The notes under the pieces were generated by a model. That model worked only from the letters and a program-made list of their open reading frames with translations. It ran no database searches and was not told the origin of the DNA. A stretch of 27,967 bases of DNA from Smittium mucronatum (Eukaryota > Kickxellomycota > Harpellomycetes > Harpellales > Legeriomycetaceae). Positions 11,130 through 21,200 of the stretch are shown here, piece by piece. The first letter of the stretch is position 1; the number at the start of each line of letters is the position of its first letter. The stretch lies in assembly GCA_001953115.1 (NCBI GenBank), contig LSSL01001093.1:1-27967 (forward strand), given 5' to 3'. Both the position numbers and the translations under genes were made by a program.

Positions 11130-13156
11130 CTCAAATTTATAAAAAATCTATGAAAAATAAAATTTCAACCAAATATGTCTTGTTAAAAAACAATATACTA
11201 TTTATGAGTAAATTTTCCATATTATTAATAAAAATCAAAATATTACCAAGATAAATTATGGAAAAATATTAATAAGTTAAATATCTAAAAAATTTTCAAG
11301 ATTTATTTTATAAAAAAAATACAAGTACCCGTATTTTCGGAGGTTTTAAAAATAAAAGTAAAAAATTCATTCGTGTTTTGATCTTTTATATTTAAATAAA
11401 AAAATTAAGGGGTTTCATAAAAGTTAAATTTTTTTCTGTTTTGATTTTAAAATCTACAGCTTTTTTTATTTAATATATAAGTTTTTTTATATTAGGAGTA
11501 GTCGTGGTTCTCTCAAAATAAATAGCCAAATTAAAAAGAATTAAGCAAGATAGCTGATTTTTTTCTTAAACCTTATTTCTGATTTATTTTTTTGTATTAA
11601 GAGGCATATTTAACATTTAAATAGGGAATAAAAGACCTTAAAGACTAATCGAAATATTTAAAAAAAAATCTAATTAAAGAATTTAAAAACATCTTTTTTT
11701 GAATAGTATCATCTTTTTACATGTTATTTGGACTTATATTCAGGATATTATATAAATGTGGGTGGCGTTTAAGGTGTATTTATTGGTGTAATCATCTCCA
11801 ATCAGGTGTAATAAGATAAGGAAAATCTCATGAATATTCAATTCGCAAGCTTTAACCAATTTCTAAAACTAGGCTACGATATATATATAATCACTTCAAT
11901 TTCCAAAATTTTTTACTCATATTGTGATTTAAAAATAGTGAAAGTTTTGTGAATTATATTTGTTTTTGCATTCTATTAGCAGTCAAGATGAAACTTCTGT
12001 AATTTTATTATAATAATATTTTTAAAAGATTAGAATAAAATTTAAAAAAATAAAGGCTCTCATTTAATTTATCCCTTTTAAAAAAAACCTAATGAGATTA
12101 TGCAAAAATTAGTTATTGATTAATGAAATGTCAAATAAGATATATTAAAAAATTTATATATGAATGGGTAATATTTTGATGTTTCCATTTAATTTTTTTG
12201 GAATTTGTATATAAATATATTTTATAATATTTTTAATTTTTTTTTATTGGCCAACTAATTTTATTACAAATGATTTTTACTTACAAAATTAACAAATTAA
12301 ACATGATATATATATGTTTTTTTATAATTAAATTCAATAATAAAATATCTTTAAGATATTATGTTATATATAAGTGGTATCAAAATAATTAATGAATTAA
12401 ATATATTTAAAATAAGATGTAAATTAAGAGGAAGATGGGTATTTTTAAATTTTTTCTTTTACTTACGAAATAAAATGAATTTAAAAAAGAAATTTATCAA
12501 TAAATATTTATATTTACAATTTTTTGATTTTGAATCCTGATTGAGGGTATTAAGAGTTAAAAAATAAGTATGATAAACTTAAAATAAATAATATACTGTG
12601 ATTAAAGCAAAATAAAATCCAAAATAACTAACAAACCAATTTTAGTGGTTTTAAAATACCACATTTTAATTTTTTTTAAATATATTTTGCATAGAAAAAA
12701 AGAATATCTATTGGTTGAATTTCAAAAAAAATTAAATCAGGAGAAAAAAAACGATATAAAATATGATACTTAATGAGTTAGATTTTTTAAATTTCCATTT
12801 TGCACCATTAAAAATATTTGGAGTATTCTTTTTATAAAGAAAATATGAGTCTTTATACAAAAATAAACTTTGAACCGGAAAATGTTCAGTATTAATTCTC
12901 ATTTAGCAAAAAAAAAGAATCAAAAAATAGTTTATTTTAAACTAATTAATGCAATTTTTTTTTTTTGTTTTTAATAAAAAAATTATTAAAAAGATTTTAA
13001 AAATGAATATAATAAATACCAAAAGATAAAAATTATCGAAAATTTTTATTATAATAAAATAATATTCAAAAGTTTAATTGACTAAAAATTTTTTTTGGTA
13101 AATAAATAAATTTGAATAAAACAAAAAAATCAATGATTAAATTCATTTTTTTCCAT
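11130..13156. other. AT-rich spacer
   Basis: About 2 kb of A/T-dominated sequence. A slightly GC-richer stretch at 11757-11880 repeats GGTGTA three times, but I recognise nothing in it. Stops occur in all frames. Confidence 0.65.
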
Positions 13157-13171
13157 TTCATAAATAATATA
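13157..13171. repeat. Target-site duplication of the ribozyme element, left copy
   Basis: TTCATAAATAATATA ends at the base before the ribozyme P1 helix. The copy at 14410-14424, right after the A-rich tail, differs at one position of fifteen. A 15-bp duplication in exactly this arrangement is the hallmark of target-primed retroposition. Confidence 0.85.
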
Positions 13172-13250
13172 CCCCTAAGAGTGAAATACCTTGCCGTGGT
13201 TTAGGGGCTTAATAGTGTAATTTTTGAAGTACACTAGACTAAAATTTCAC
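13172..13250 (+). ncRNA. HDV-like self-cleaving ribozyme
   Basis: All helices of the nested double pseudoknot can be read in order. P1 is 13172-13178 with 13201-13207 (CCCCTAA/TTAGGGG, 7 bp). P2 is 13181-13187 with 13244-13250 (GTGAAAT/ATTTCAC, 7 bp). P3 is ACC 13188-13190 with GGT 13198-13200, closed by the 7-base L3 TTGCCGT. The P1 3' strand follows P3 with no spacer. P4 is 13213-13219 with 13230-13236 (TAGTGTA/TACACTA, 7 bp) with a 10-base loop. J4/2 is 13237-13243, GACTAAA, with C13239 in the place of the catalytic C75/C76 of HDV. Cleavage is predicted before C13172. P1.1 is less clear: G13193-C13208, possibly with C13194-G13207 at the cost of one P1 pair. The +1 base is C rather than the usual G. 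The fold is seen; activity is inferred. Confidence 0.85.
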
Positions 13251-13253
13251 GCA

Positions 13254-13333
13254 GCGTTGTACTATTCTTGGTTGGGAGTAGTGGAGACAGCGCACAGCGT
13301 TGCACTATTCTTGGTTAGGAGTAGTGGAGACGA
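13254..13333 (+). repeat. 43-bp tandem repeat, upstream of the gap (about 1.9 units)
   Basis: Units start with GCGTTG at 13254 and 13297. Unit two is cut by the gap after 37 bases and differs from unit one by a few substitutions (T/C, G/A, and a change in the GACAG/GACGA end). Tandem subrepeats are common in 5' UTRs of non-LTR elements, where they can act as promoter modules. Confidence 0.85.
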
Positions 13334-13827
13334 NNNNNNNNNNNNNNNNNNNNNNNNNNNNNNNNNNNNNNNNNNNNNNNNNNNNNNNNNNNNNNNNNNN
13401 NNNNNNNNNNNNNNNNNNNNNNNNNNNNNNNNNNNNNNNNNNNNNNNNNNNNNNNNNNNNNNNNNNNNNNNNNNNNNNNNNNNNNNNNNNNNNNNNNNNN
13501 NNNNNNNNNNNNNNNNNNNNNNNNNNNNNNNNNNNNNNNNNNNNNNNNNNNNNNNNNNNNNNNNNNNNNNNNNNNNNNNNNNNNNNNNNNNNNNNNNNNN
13601 NNNNNNNNNNNNNNNNNNNNNNNNNNNNNNNNNNNNNNNNNNNNNNNNNNNNNNNNNNNNNNNNNNNNNNNNNNNNNNNNNNNNNNNNNNNNNNNNNNNN
13701 NNNNNNNNNNNNNNNNNNNNNNNNNNNNNNNNNNNNNNNNNNNNNNNNNNNNNNNNNNNNNNNNNNNNNNNNNNNNNNNNNNNNNNNNNNNNNNNNNNNN
13801 NNNNNNNNNNNNNNNNNNNNNNNNNNN
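13334..13827. other. Assembly gap of 494 N
   Basis: There is no sequence here. The sequence resuming at 13828 repeats that at 13226 with an offset of 602, so this gap lies inside or between repeated 5'-end modules of the element and its stated size may be only an estimate. Confidence 0.99.
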
Positions 13828-13852
13828 GAAGTACACTAGACTAAAATTTCAC
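13828..13852 (+). repeat. Second copy of the ribozyme 3' half (L4, P4', J4/2, P2')
   Basis: The first 34 bases after the gap (13828-13861) are identical to 13226-13259. They carry TACACTA (P4 3' strand), GACTAAA (J4/2) and ATTTCAC (P2 3' strand). The 5' half would lie in the gap. Either a second complete ribozyme precedes this point in a tandem 5' repeat, or the two contig ends overlap and were not merged. Confidence 0.85.
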
Positions 13853-13855
13853 GCA

Positions 13856-13898
13856 GCGTTGCACTATTCTTGGTTAGGAGTAGTGGAGACGACGCACA
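13856..13898 (+). repeat. 43-bp repeat unit, downstream of the gap
   Basis: This is a single unit that matches the truncated unit at 13297-13333 over all 37 comparable bases, then passes into unique sequence (GCGATTCGG). Upstream of the gap the same leader is followed by nearly two units, so unit number differs between the two sides. Confidence 0.85.
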
Positions 13899-14055
13899 GC
13901 GATTCGGAGGACAGCAATTCCAGAGGAGGACCATCTCGAAACAGAAGAAACCTATCGTTTAGCACAGCTGAGACATAGTCTAGTGCACAAGTCCAGCGTT
14001 CAACAGTCAGACGGATCTCAGCGTCTAACAGCTATTTGTAGGAAAGCCATATCGA

Positions 14056-14111
14056 CCAAACCCACGTTTGGGTAGGAGCCTTATTTTATTAATCCTGTTA
14101 GAAGTAGGCTC
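14056..14111 (+). other. Pair of potential RNA hairpins in the element body
   Basis: CCAAAC (14056-14061) and GTTTGG (14066-14071) form a 6-bp stem with a CCAC loop. GAGCCT (14076-14081) and AGGCTC (14106-14111) form another 6-bp stem with a 24-base loop. They lie in the GC-richer, apparently non-coding body of the ribozyme element. Structured RNA is possible but two short stems are weak evidence. Confidence 0.3.
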
Positions 14112-14377
14112 TGAATAGGAGCTCAATAGCTTCAACGAACTGTTGTTCATTGACAAAGAGCTTAATTCATGACTGCACGTAACCTCAGTCATCCAGCCTA
14201 ATTGAAGCAATGCCAGGGAGGGGGGTCTTTCGGTTAGTAGATTGAACCCTTTTCCCATAGGTACGCAACCAGTAGTCCGGCAGAAGAGCTTATTTTAGTT
14301 AGGGTAATAGTCTTTTCTATACGTCTTTTTCTTTTTTTCAAAATTTTTCAGTATAGTTTTTAATGACGTTATCTTAC

Positions 14378-14409
14378 AATAAAATTCCGTGATACAAAAA
14401 TAAAAAAAA
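14378..14409 (+). other. 3' terminus and A-rich tail of the ribozyme element
   Basis: AATAAAATTCCGT (14378-14390), a short GATA spacer, then an A-rich tail to 14409, directly followed by the target-site duplication. The motif is close to AATAAATTTTCCGT at the end of LINE copy 1, which suggests the same reverse transcriptase could recognise both. Confidence 0.6.
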
Positions 14410-14424
14410 TTCATACATAATATA
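14410..14424. repeat. Target-site duplication of the ribozyme element, right copy
   Basis: TTCATACATAATATA matches 13157-13171 at 14 of 15 positions (C for A at the seventh base). It starts immediately after the A-rich tail. Confidence 0.85.
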
Positions 14425-15310
14425 TTTATAAAAAAAATATTTCAATATAAATAAGGCGATTAAGAAAAAAATTAAAGTATTTCGCTAATTGTATATAAAA
14501 AATGCGTAGCGAATAAAGTTTTTCTAGTTATAAATAATTAAATATGTCTCTTTAAATAAATAAAATTTCGAAATTATAGGTTTAAAGATAAAAAATAAAT
14601 TAAATAAGTTATCAAGGTAAAAAAACATTTTAAAAAAAAAATAATGTAATTAACTAATAAATTTTTTTCTCAAGCTATTTTTTTTTAAAAAAACCAATGA
14701 GATAGATGAAATTTAAAGAAATTTGTTAAATTTTAAATCCATAATAAAATTATTACCAAAGGTTATTGTGTAAGTTAAATTTTATTATTGATAAATTTTA
14801 TAGATTTATAAACTTTAAGAATATTTATCTTTGTATTTTTAATTCATTTTAAATCCGCAGTTTCAATTATTTATAATTAATTAATTTGATATTCCCCAAA
14901 TATACTAATTTATCAATTAAATTTTTGAAAATTTAAAGATAAGAATATTTAGAGGATTAAATGTTAAATATTAATCAAACATAATTACAAAAAATAAAAT
15001 AAAAAAAATCTATATCTCATTTCTTTTTAACATCCTTTAAAATGAATTTTTCATGTATTTTTTTTGGTTTTTATCAAAAAAGAAATATAATATAACGTTT
15101 TTTAAACCAAAAAGTGAAATTAATTGGTTTATTTTTAAATAAAAATACAAAGGAAAAATATTTAATTTTTCTAATGGCAATTATTAATAGAATAAATTAA
15201 ACGAAATTAGCGTCAGTTTTTTTTTCATAAATAACAATAATTTTTTTTGCGAAGAGTTTATTTCAAATTGTAAAAAATATATCAAAAAAAATTAGATTTT
15301 TTTCTTAAAA

Positions 15311-15324
15311 CCCCCCCCCCCCCC
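15311..15324. repeat. Poly-C tract (C14)
   Basis: Fourteen consecutive C occur in sequence that is otherwise almost pure A/T. The complementary strand is a G-run that can form a G-quadruplex. Length is prone to slippage and sequencing error. Confidence 0.95.
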
Positions 15325-18239
15325 AAAATATTTAACACAACTTCTTTCTACCATATTGGAAGCTCCAATATTCTCGGTAGTAGGTCCATAAATTTTTTAT
15401 TATTTTTTTGTAAGATATGAAAATAAAAATAAAAATTAATTAGTAGATAATTTAATAATTGAGTTTTCTAGTAAATTTGCGTTTTTATTTAAATTCATTT
15501 TTTATGTTAAAATTTATTTAAAAGTTTTAATTCTAATTTTATTAGTTTTTTTTTGATTCTAGGAATAATTTTTAACTTTATTAATATTATTTTGGGAATT
15601 TTAACAGTTTTTGATTTGATTTTTTACATAATAACATATTTTATTTAATATATTTAAGAATAGGCATAGATATAAATATATACATTAATTTTTTTAAAAT
15701 TTATATAAAATTTCAATAATTTTCTAATAAATAAACCCGAATAAAATCTGATATATGTTTTTTTGAACTTTAAGGTTTATTTTTTTTGAGTTATTTTAGA
15801 TTTTGTGATAAATTTGCAAATATGTTGTATTTTAGAAAAAGATAGGATTTGAAAATGTGTATTTTTAATTCGATAACCAGGAGCAGGAGAGGATCCCAAT
15901 TAAAAAGATTAGGATAAGGAAAAAAAAGATTACATCAAATTGAAAATTTATCTATGAGAACAGCCTAGAGGATAAGATAAGTGAGTAAAATGAGGATGAG
16001 AAATGAGAAATGTTAATAATTAGTAATGAACTAGGAAAATAATAATATTATTTAATTTTTGGATCATGAATTTTAATTGGTTAAAATTAATTAAAATTAA
16101 AAGTTTTGATGTTTTTATTTAATTAAATTTAAGAACTTTAATAAGTATATTTAAAAACGGTTCCAAAATATAATTTATGAATATTTTTTGATGAGTTGAG
16201 AGTGAAATTTTATCTAAGGTATTTATATAATATTTATGTTTAACTGAAAAATGGAAAGATGAGTGGTTTATAAAATATTAAAATTTCATAATTATTATAA
16301 AAAGTAATGATATTAAAGTTTTTTATTTATATTTCAAACTTTGAAATAGTGGTTTTTTAATTATTATGAAAAAATACTATAAGGTAATATATAATTATGA
16401 ATTTTTTTTAATGATTTGTGTTATAAATAGATTAAACATTTATCCTTTTAAAATAAATAAAGTTTTTATGTTCGTTTTCATCTTTGCAAGCAATTACTTT
16501 TGGTCTCATAGTTTTATCGGTTTATATTTTTTCATGAGATTTTTATGATTTGCTAAGTTTTTCTTTTTTCCATAAATAATTTCATTCTTATCGAGGCTCT
16601 TGTGGGCAATTTTTCTAATTATTATTCTTAAGAATTTTTAAGTTGAAGTTTGATTTAATTCCTTTTAAAATATTTTCTAATGTTATTTCGGTAAATACTT
16701 ACTAATTAATCCTTCAATAATTTTAGGCAAGGGCTTTAGAGAGACATTTTAAAGATTACTTCTATGATTTATCACAAAATTTTAATTATAATTTCAACAC
16801 TAGAAATCTTTTAACAGAAATTTTATTCAGCCAATATAATTTAATTTATTACCAATCAGTATAAAAATTTTCATATCAAATAATCGGAGCTTGAATCTGC
16901 TATTTCGAGTATTTCTCTCGATAGAAGCATTTAATTTTATAAATTTTTATTGAATAAGCTTTAATAAAATGTATTATTTACCCATTTTTCTAATAATATG
17001 TAGTTTTATAATAGCATATTCAAGTTATTTTTAAAATATTAGGACGCAATAAACAATGGTTTTTGATCTCAATTGAATAATTAAACATAAAAATATAAAT
17101 AAGGAATATGCTAAACAGATTCAAGTTTATTTTAAAACATTAAATTTCCAAAAATTATTTTTTAATTCATGAAAATTATAGATAATCAGAAGAAACAGAT
17201 ATTAAAATTACAAAATAGTTAAAAAAAGGCAAGTGACTCATAATATAGTCATATTTCACTTCCAGAAAAACCACTCGGACAATACTCTTAAAAGCAGAAG
17301 TGAGGGAAATGGTTCATAAATAGAGCATAGGATGAAAATTTTACACATTAATAAAATAAAATTTTTTTGGAGAGTTTTTAGAAAAATTGATTTAAAGGTT
17401 TATATTAGATCGAAAGATTGCTCATAGCGCCTTTCCTTCTTAGAATACTGTTAATTTATATTAAAAGATTTTCTAGAACTAAAATATAGGTGTGTTTATA
17501 TTTTTTAACAGTGAAATTAGTAGTGTGCATAAATTATTAGAAATAGAATTATTTGTGATTTGACTTATAATTTTTTTTTTTTTCAAATTGAAAGAATACA
17601 AAAAAAGAGCTAATAATAAGATCAAAAAATATTTATTAGAGGGAAAACAAAAATTCTTTTTATTTGAAAATTTCAAAAATTTACAATGAAATGAATTTTA
17701 ATATTACTATAAAAAGCTAATAATAATTTTCTACAAGTTTCCAACCAAATAATAAGTTTAAAAAGAAAAGACATATGAAAAATACAAGTTATTTAGGATC
17801 TTAAATGATTTTGAAAAACTAATAAAAAATCGTTTTTTTCCTTAATATAACGATATTAAAGAAAAAATTCTTTAATTTTATCCTAAAATAAGCATAAGAA
17901 TATTTATAATGGCTTTTGAAAGACAAAAAACCGAATTACACTAAAAATATATTATTTTTTTAACAAAAATTATAAATTCATTTCCCAAAAATTGAAATTT
18001 AATTTAATTCAATAAAATTACACCCATGGTAAAAAAATTAAATTGATGAAATTTTAAAATAATAAACACAAAAAATAACTCATAATATTGAATTATCACC
18101 TTAAATAGTATTTAACAGAAAAAAAAATACGGCTTTTAGTAATGAAAATCCAAAAAAGGAATCGATTTTGGAAATTAAACTTTCAATCATTAAAATAAAA
18201 ATAATTTATGTAACAAATATTTTAAGGACGTAAAGAGTA

Positions 18240-18251
18240 CCCCCCCCCCCC
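18240..18251. repeat. Poly-C tract (C12)
   Basis: Twelve C are followed by AAACCCAC, again isolated in A/T-rich DNA. It is the second of several C or G runs (others at 4976-4988, 6508-6516, 15311-15324 and 25908-25915). Confidence 0.95.
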
Positions 18252-21200
18252 AAACCCACTTTTAAGGGTTTAATTAATTCGATAAATTTTTATATTGAAA
18301 AAATTGGTGTTTAACTCTTATTTAAAACCAATGAATATAATTTAATTCTGATTTTAGTATCTGATTTTACAAAAAAATTTATACTAATTTTCTTTAATAG
18401 AAAATTTTGTTTTTTTCAATTTGAAATTTAGATAAAAATGTGGGAAAATAAGAAATTTAAAAATACCACACTCTATAGAAAAAAAATCATTAAATAGATT
18501 CCTTCTATTTCAGTTATTATTTAATGGAGATTTTATATCAATTATGAGAATATAGCAATAAAAAACTCCAATTAAAAAGATACGCCCAAATTTATGAATA
18601 AATCTCATTATTTTTTTTTACTTAGCTGTTAAGTTATAAAAGTCTTATTAACTAATTATTGTTTCCAAAATAAAATACCATCAGATTTCTAAATTTATTG
18701 GTCGAATAATTTTATACGATTGATATAATATTTATATACCGATTATTAAAGTTTCATATATTTTTTAGCCGAAATAGCTGATCTATTTATTGATAGGTGG
18801 TTTTATATTGAAATAAATTAACATAAATATGAATTCACACTTAATTTCTTGAAAATAACTCTATTCATATATTTATCCAATTAGGTTAATGTAAATATTT
18901 GAATCACTTTATCTCTTTAAAACAAAATTCTAATTATGTTTTGTCTGTTGAAATATCAAAATTTAATTGCTTTATTTTTTTAAATTCATCCAATAATGAG
19001 TAGGTATTATTAATACAGTCTCAAAAATGATCGAAATCCGAAAAAAAATTTATTATTGCAAGCCCTGAAACGGTTGATATTTTTTTGGATACGAAATTAA
19101 ACTACATTATTATCACAGAATTTTATTATTTTCCGTTGAATTTTTAATAAAATCGGCCCAATTAGATATAATTAAATATATATTTAATTTATAAAAAAAT
19201 TGAATGTCATCTTTTAGTGCTCCAGGCTTTGAAAGTGATAAAAAATAAAAAATTGTCCAAATTTATTTAAATATCTAACCTTCCTAAACCAAAATCTTCG
19301 CCTCATTCATATTTGTGTAAATTATAAATTAAAGTATACTCATTTTCTTGATTTATCTAATTATGTATAAATAATATTAATCTTTTGATAGAATTGAGCT
19401 AAAAGTGAAAGCCATGTTTTTTACCATCAACCCTAAAAGTATAAAGAATCAAAGTTATTAAAATAATATTCAATTATACCTATAAATAGTTCAAAAATTT
19501 TCAAAACTATTATTTGAATCTACCAATTACATAATAAAAAATATATACGGTATTTTTAGTTCTGGAAAGACTTTAACAATTGTATATTAGATATTAACCA
19601 AAAAAATATAAAAAAAATAATTTAAACAGCTAATGAAAGCTCAAAAATAATATATATATATAATAATAATACAATCAAAAACTTATTTCTTCCATTAGCG
19701 AATAATTGGATGTATTAATCAATGATGTAAATTTATCTGAAATTCCTCGGGGTTTAAAAATATATTATGTTAATTTTAAATTAGTCGAAGTTAATCTTTA
19801 CAGAAATCACAACAAGAAATCGTGACCAATTTAAAAAAAAGTTTTATTATTATTAAAAAAATAGTTTATATTGAAAAAAAATTCTTTAAATCAAGAGTAA
19901 ATACTTGTTAAATGAATTATTATCGATTTAAAAATATAAAGGGTTAAGTTTTTTTAAATTTGCGGTTAATATCGTTATATTTTTGCAATTGCGATAAGAT
20001 CTCTAACATCAGAAGTTTTTCTTTTTACACTAAGAATTTCAGAAAATATAGACGGTAGCAAAAAAATTAAATTAATTATGAAATAGCTTAGTTTTTTTCA
20101 AAGCTAGTTTCTTGTTTTTTTTTTTCAAATTTTTTATATGAATTAACTCCAGAAAATTAATTTAAGCCAACAAATTTTAATAATACTTTTAAATATCCAA
20201 CAACCAGAATTACTACATCTCTTTTTGAGAAAAAAATTTAACTTAAAAAAGCTGACGAACTTTTAGCCACAATTAACTCAAGATTATATCCAAAAGCAAA
20301 TTATACAGTAAAAATAACTTTTAAAAATTTAAAACACATCTATAAAGCATAGCTAATATATTAAAAATCAAAGAATAATAATTAAATATTTTTTTTCAGG
20401 TAAATTATATTCCCGAATATTTTTAACTTATATCAGTTTAGTATATGGTTGTGAAATAGTTTTATCAAATTTAGGTAAAATTTCTATTCCGCTTATTAAG
20501 CTCTTCGAAATTGTGAAAAATACCTATTCTAATAATTTTCCAAAACACAATTTATTAATATAGAAAATTTCGAATATTTTTGAAATAAAGATTAAATTGG
20601 ATAGCTTTTTGATGCAAAATTTATCTCTCTAGAGTAATAAAATATTATTTAAAAAAAACATTGAATCATTAAAATTCAAATAATATTAAGAAATACCTAA
20701 TATTTACATAATTTAACAAATTTTTTATTTAAAAATTTCAGAATCTATTTAATGATACTAGAAAAATAAATTTTTATTTTATTTTATTCACAAAATCAAT
20801 TAAATTTTGAAGAATTCGAAACTATCAAAAGTATTTAATGTCCCAATAGAAAATTCACTGTTATTTTTTATCAAAAAAAAAATTTCTAGAAATATTTTAT
20901 TGATAACTTGTTAATTTACGGTCATCAGAATCGAATATATCCTCGTTATATTTTTATAATAGAATATTTTATCGTTATAGTATTTATGATATAAGCGAAA
21001 AAAGTTTTAAATTCAAATTAGTGATTTCTGAAAAATAATTGATTAAAATTTCATTTTTTGGGGCTATTTCTATAGTAAATAGAAGGTAATGTTGAGAGAT
21101 AAAAAAATATATTTGAAGGAAAAATAATAATTCACATGTTTTTATTTAAATGGAAGATTATTTTTGAATCAATATTTTTTTCACCAAAGAACCAAAAGCC

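Larger units (their letters stand above)
13172..14409 (+). mobile_element. Non-autonomous non-LTR retroelement with a 5' HDV-like ribozyme
   Basis: The island is markedly GC-richer than its surroundings and has defined ends. The 5' end is the start of an HDV-like ribozyme fold (13172-13250). The 3' end is the A-rich tail 14394-14409, preceded by AATAAAATTCCGT. Both ends abut a 15-bp duplication with one mismatch. In order, the interior has the ribozyme, 43-bp tandem units, a 494-base N gap, a second copy of the ribozyme's 3' half, another 43-bp unit, and about 490 bp of sequence with short hairpins and frequent stops. No RT or other domain is visible. HDV-like ribozymes at the 5' ends of non-LTR elements (R2, RTE and others, and non-autonomous partners) are known, where they free the 5' end of the RNA from the host transcript. 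I infer a SIDE-like or internally deleted LINE derivative. If the gap is much larger than its N count, a coding region could be hidden there. Confidence 0.8.

Noticed and set aside
13224..13844. Apparent open frames across the N gap
   Set aside because: They exist only because N bases contain no stops.
14025..14258. 77-codon open frame on the minus strand inside the ribozyme element
   Set aside because: It is antisense to the element, has no recognisable motif, and open frames of this length arise easily in the GC-richer body.
16366..16548. 60-codon frame rich in F, I, N, K and Y with hydrophobic stretches
   Set aside because: Composition is what AT-rich DNA encodes by chance; no signal peptide context, family motif or neighbouring exon.
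17479..17676. 65-codon minus-strand frame with a hydrophobic segment
   Set aside because: Low-complexity and driven by T-rich sequence; no support.
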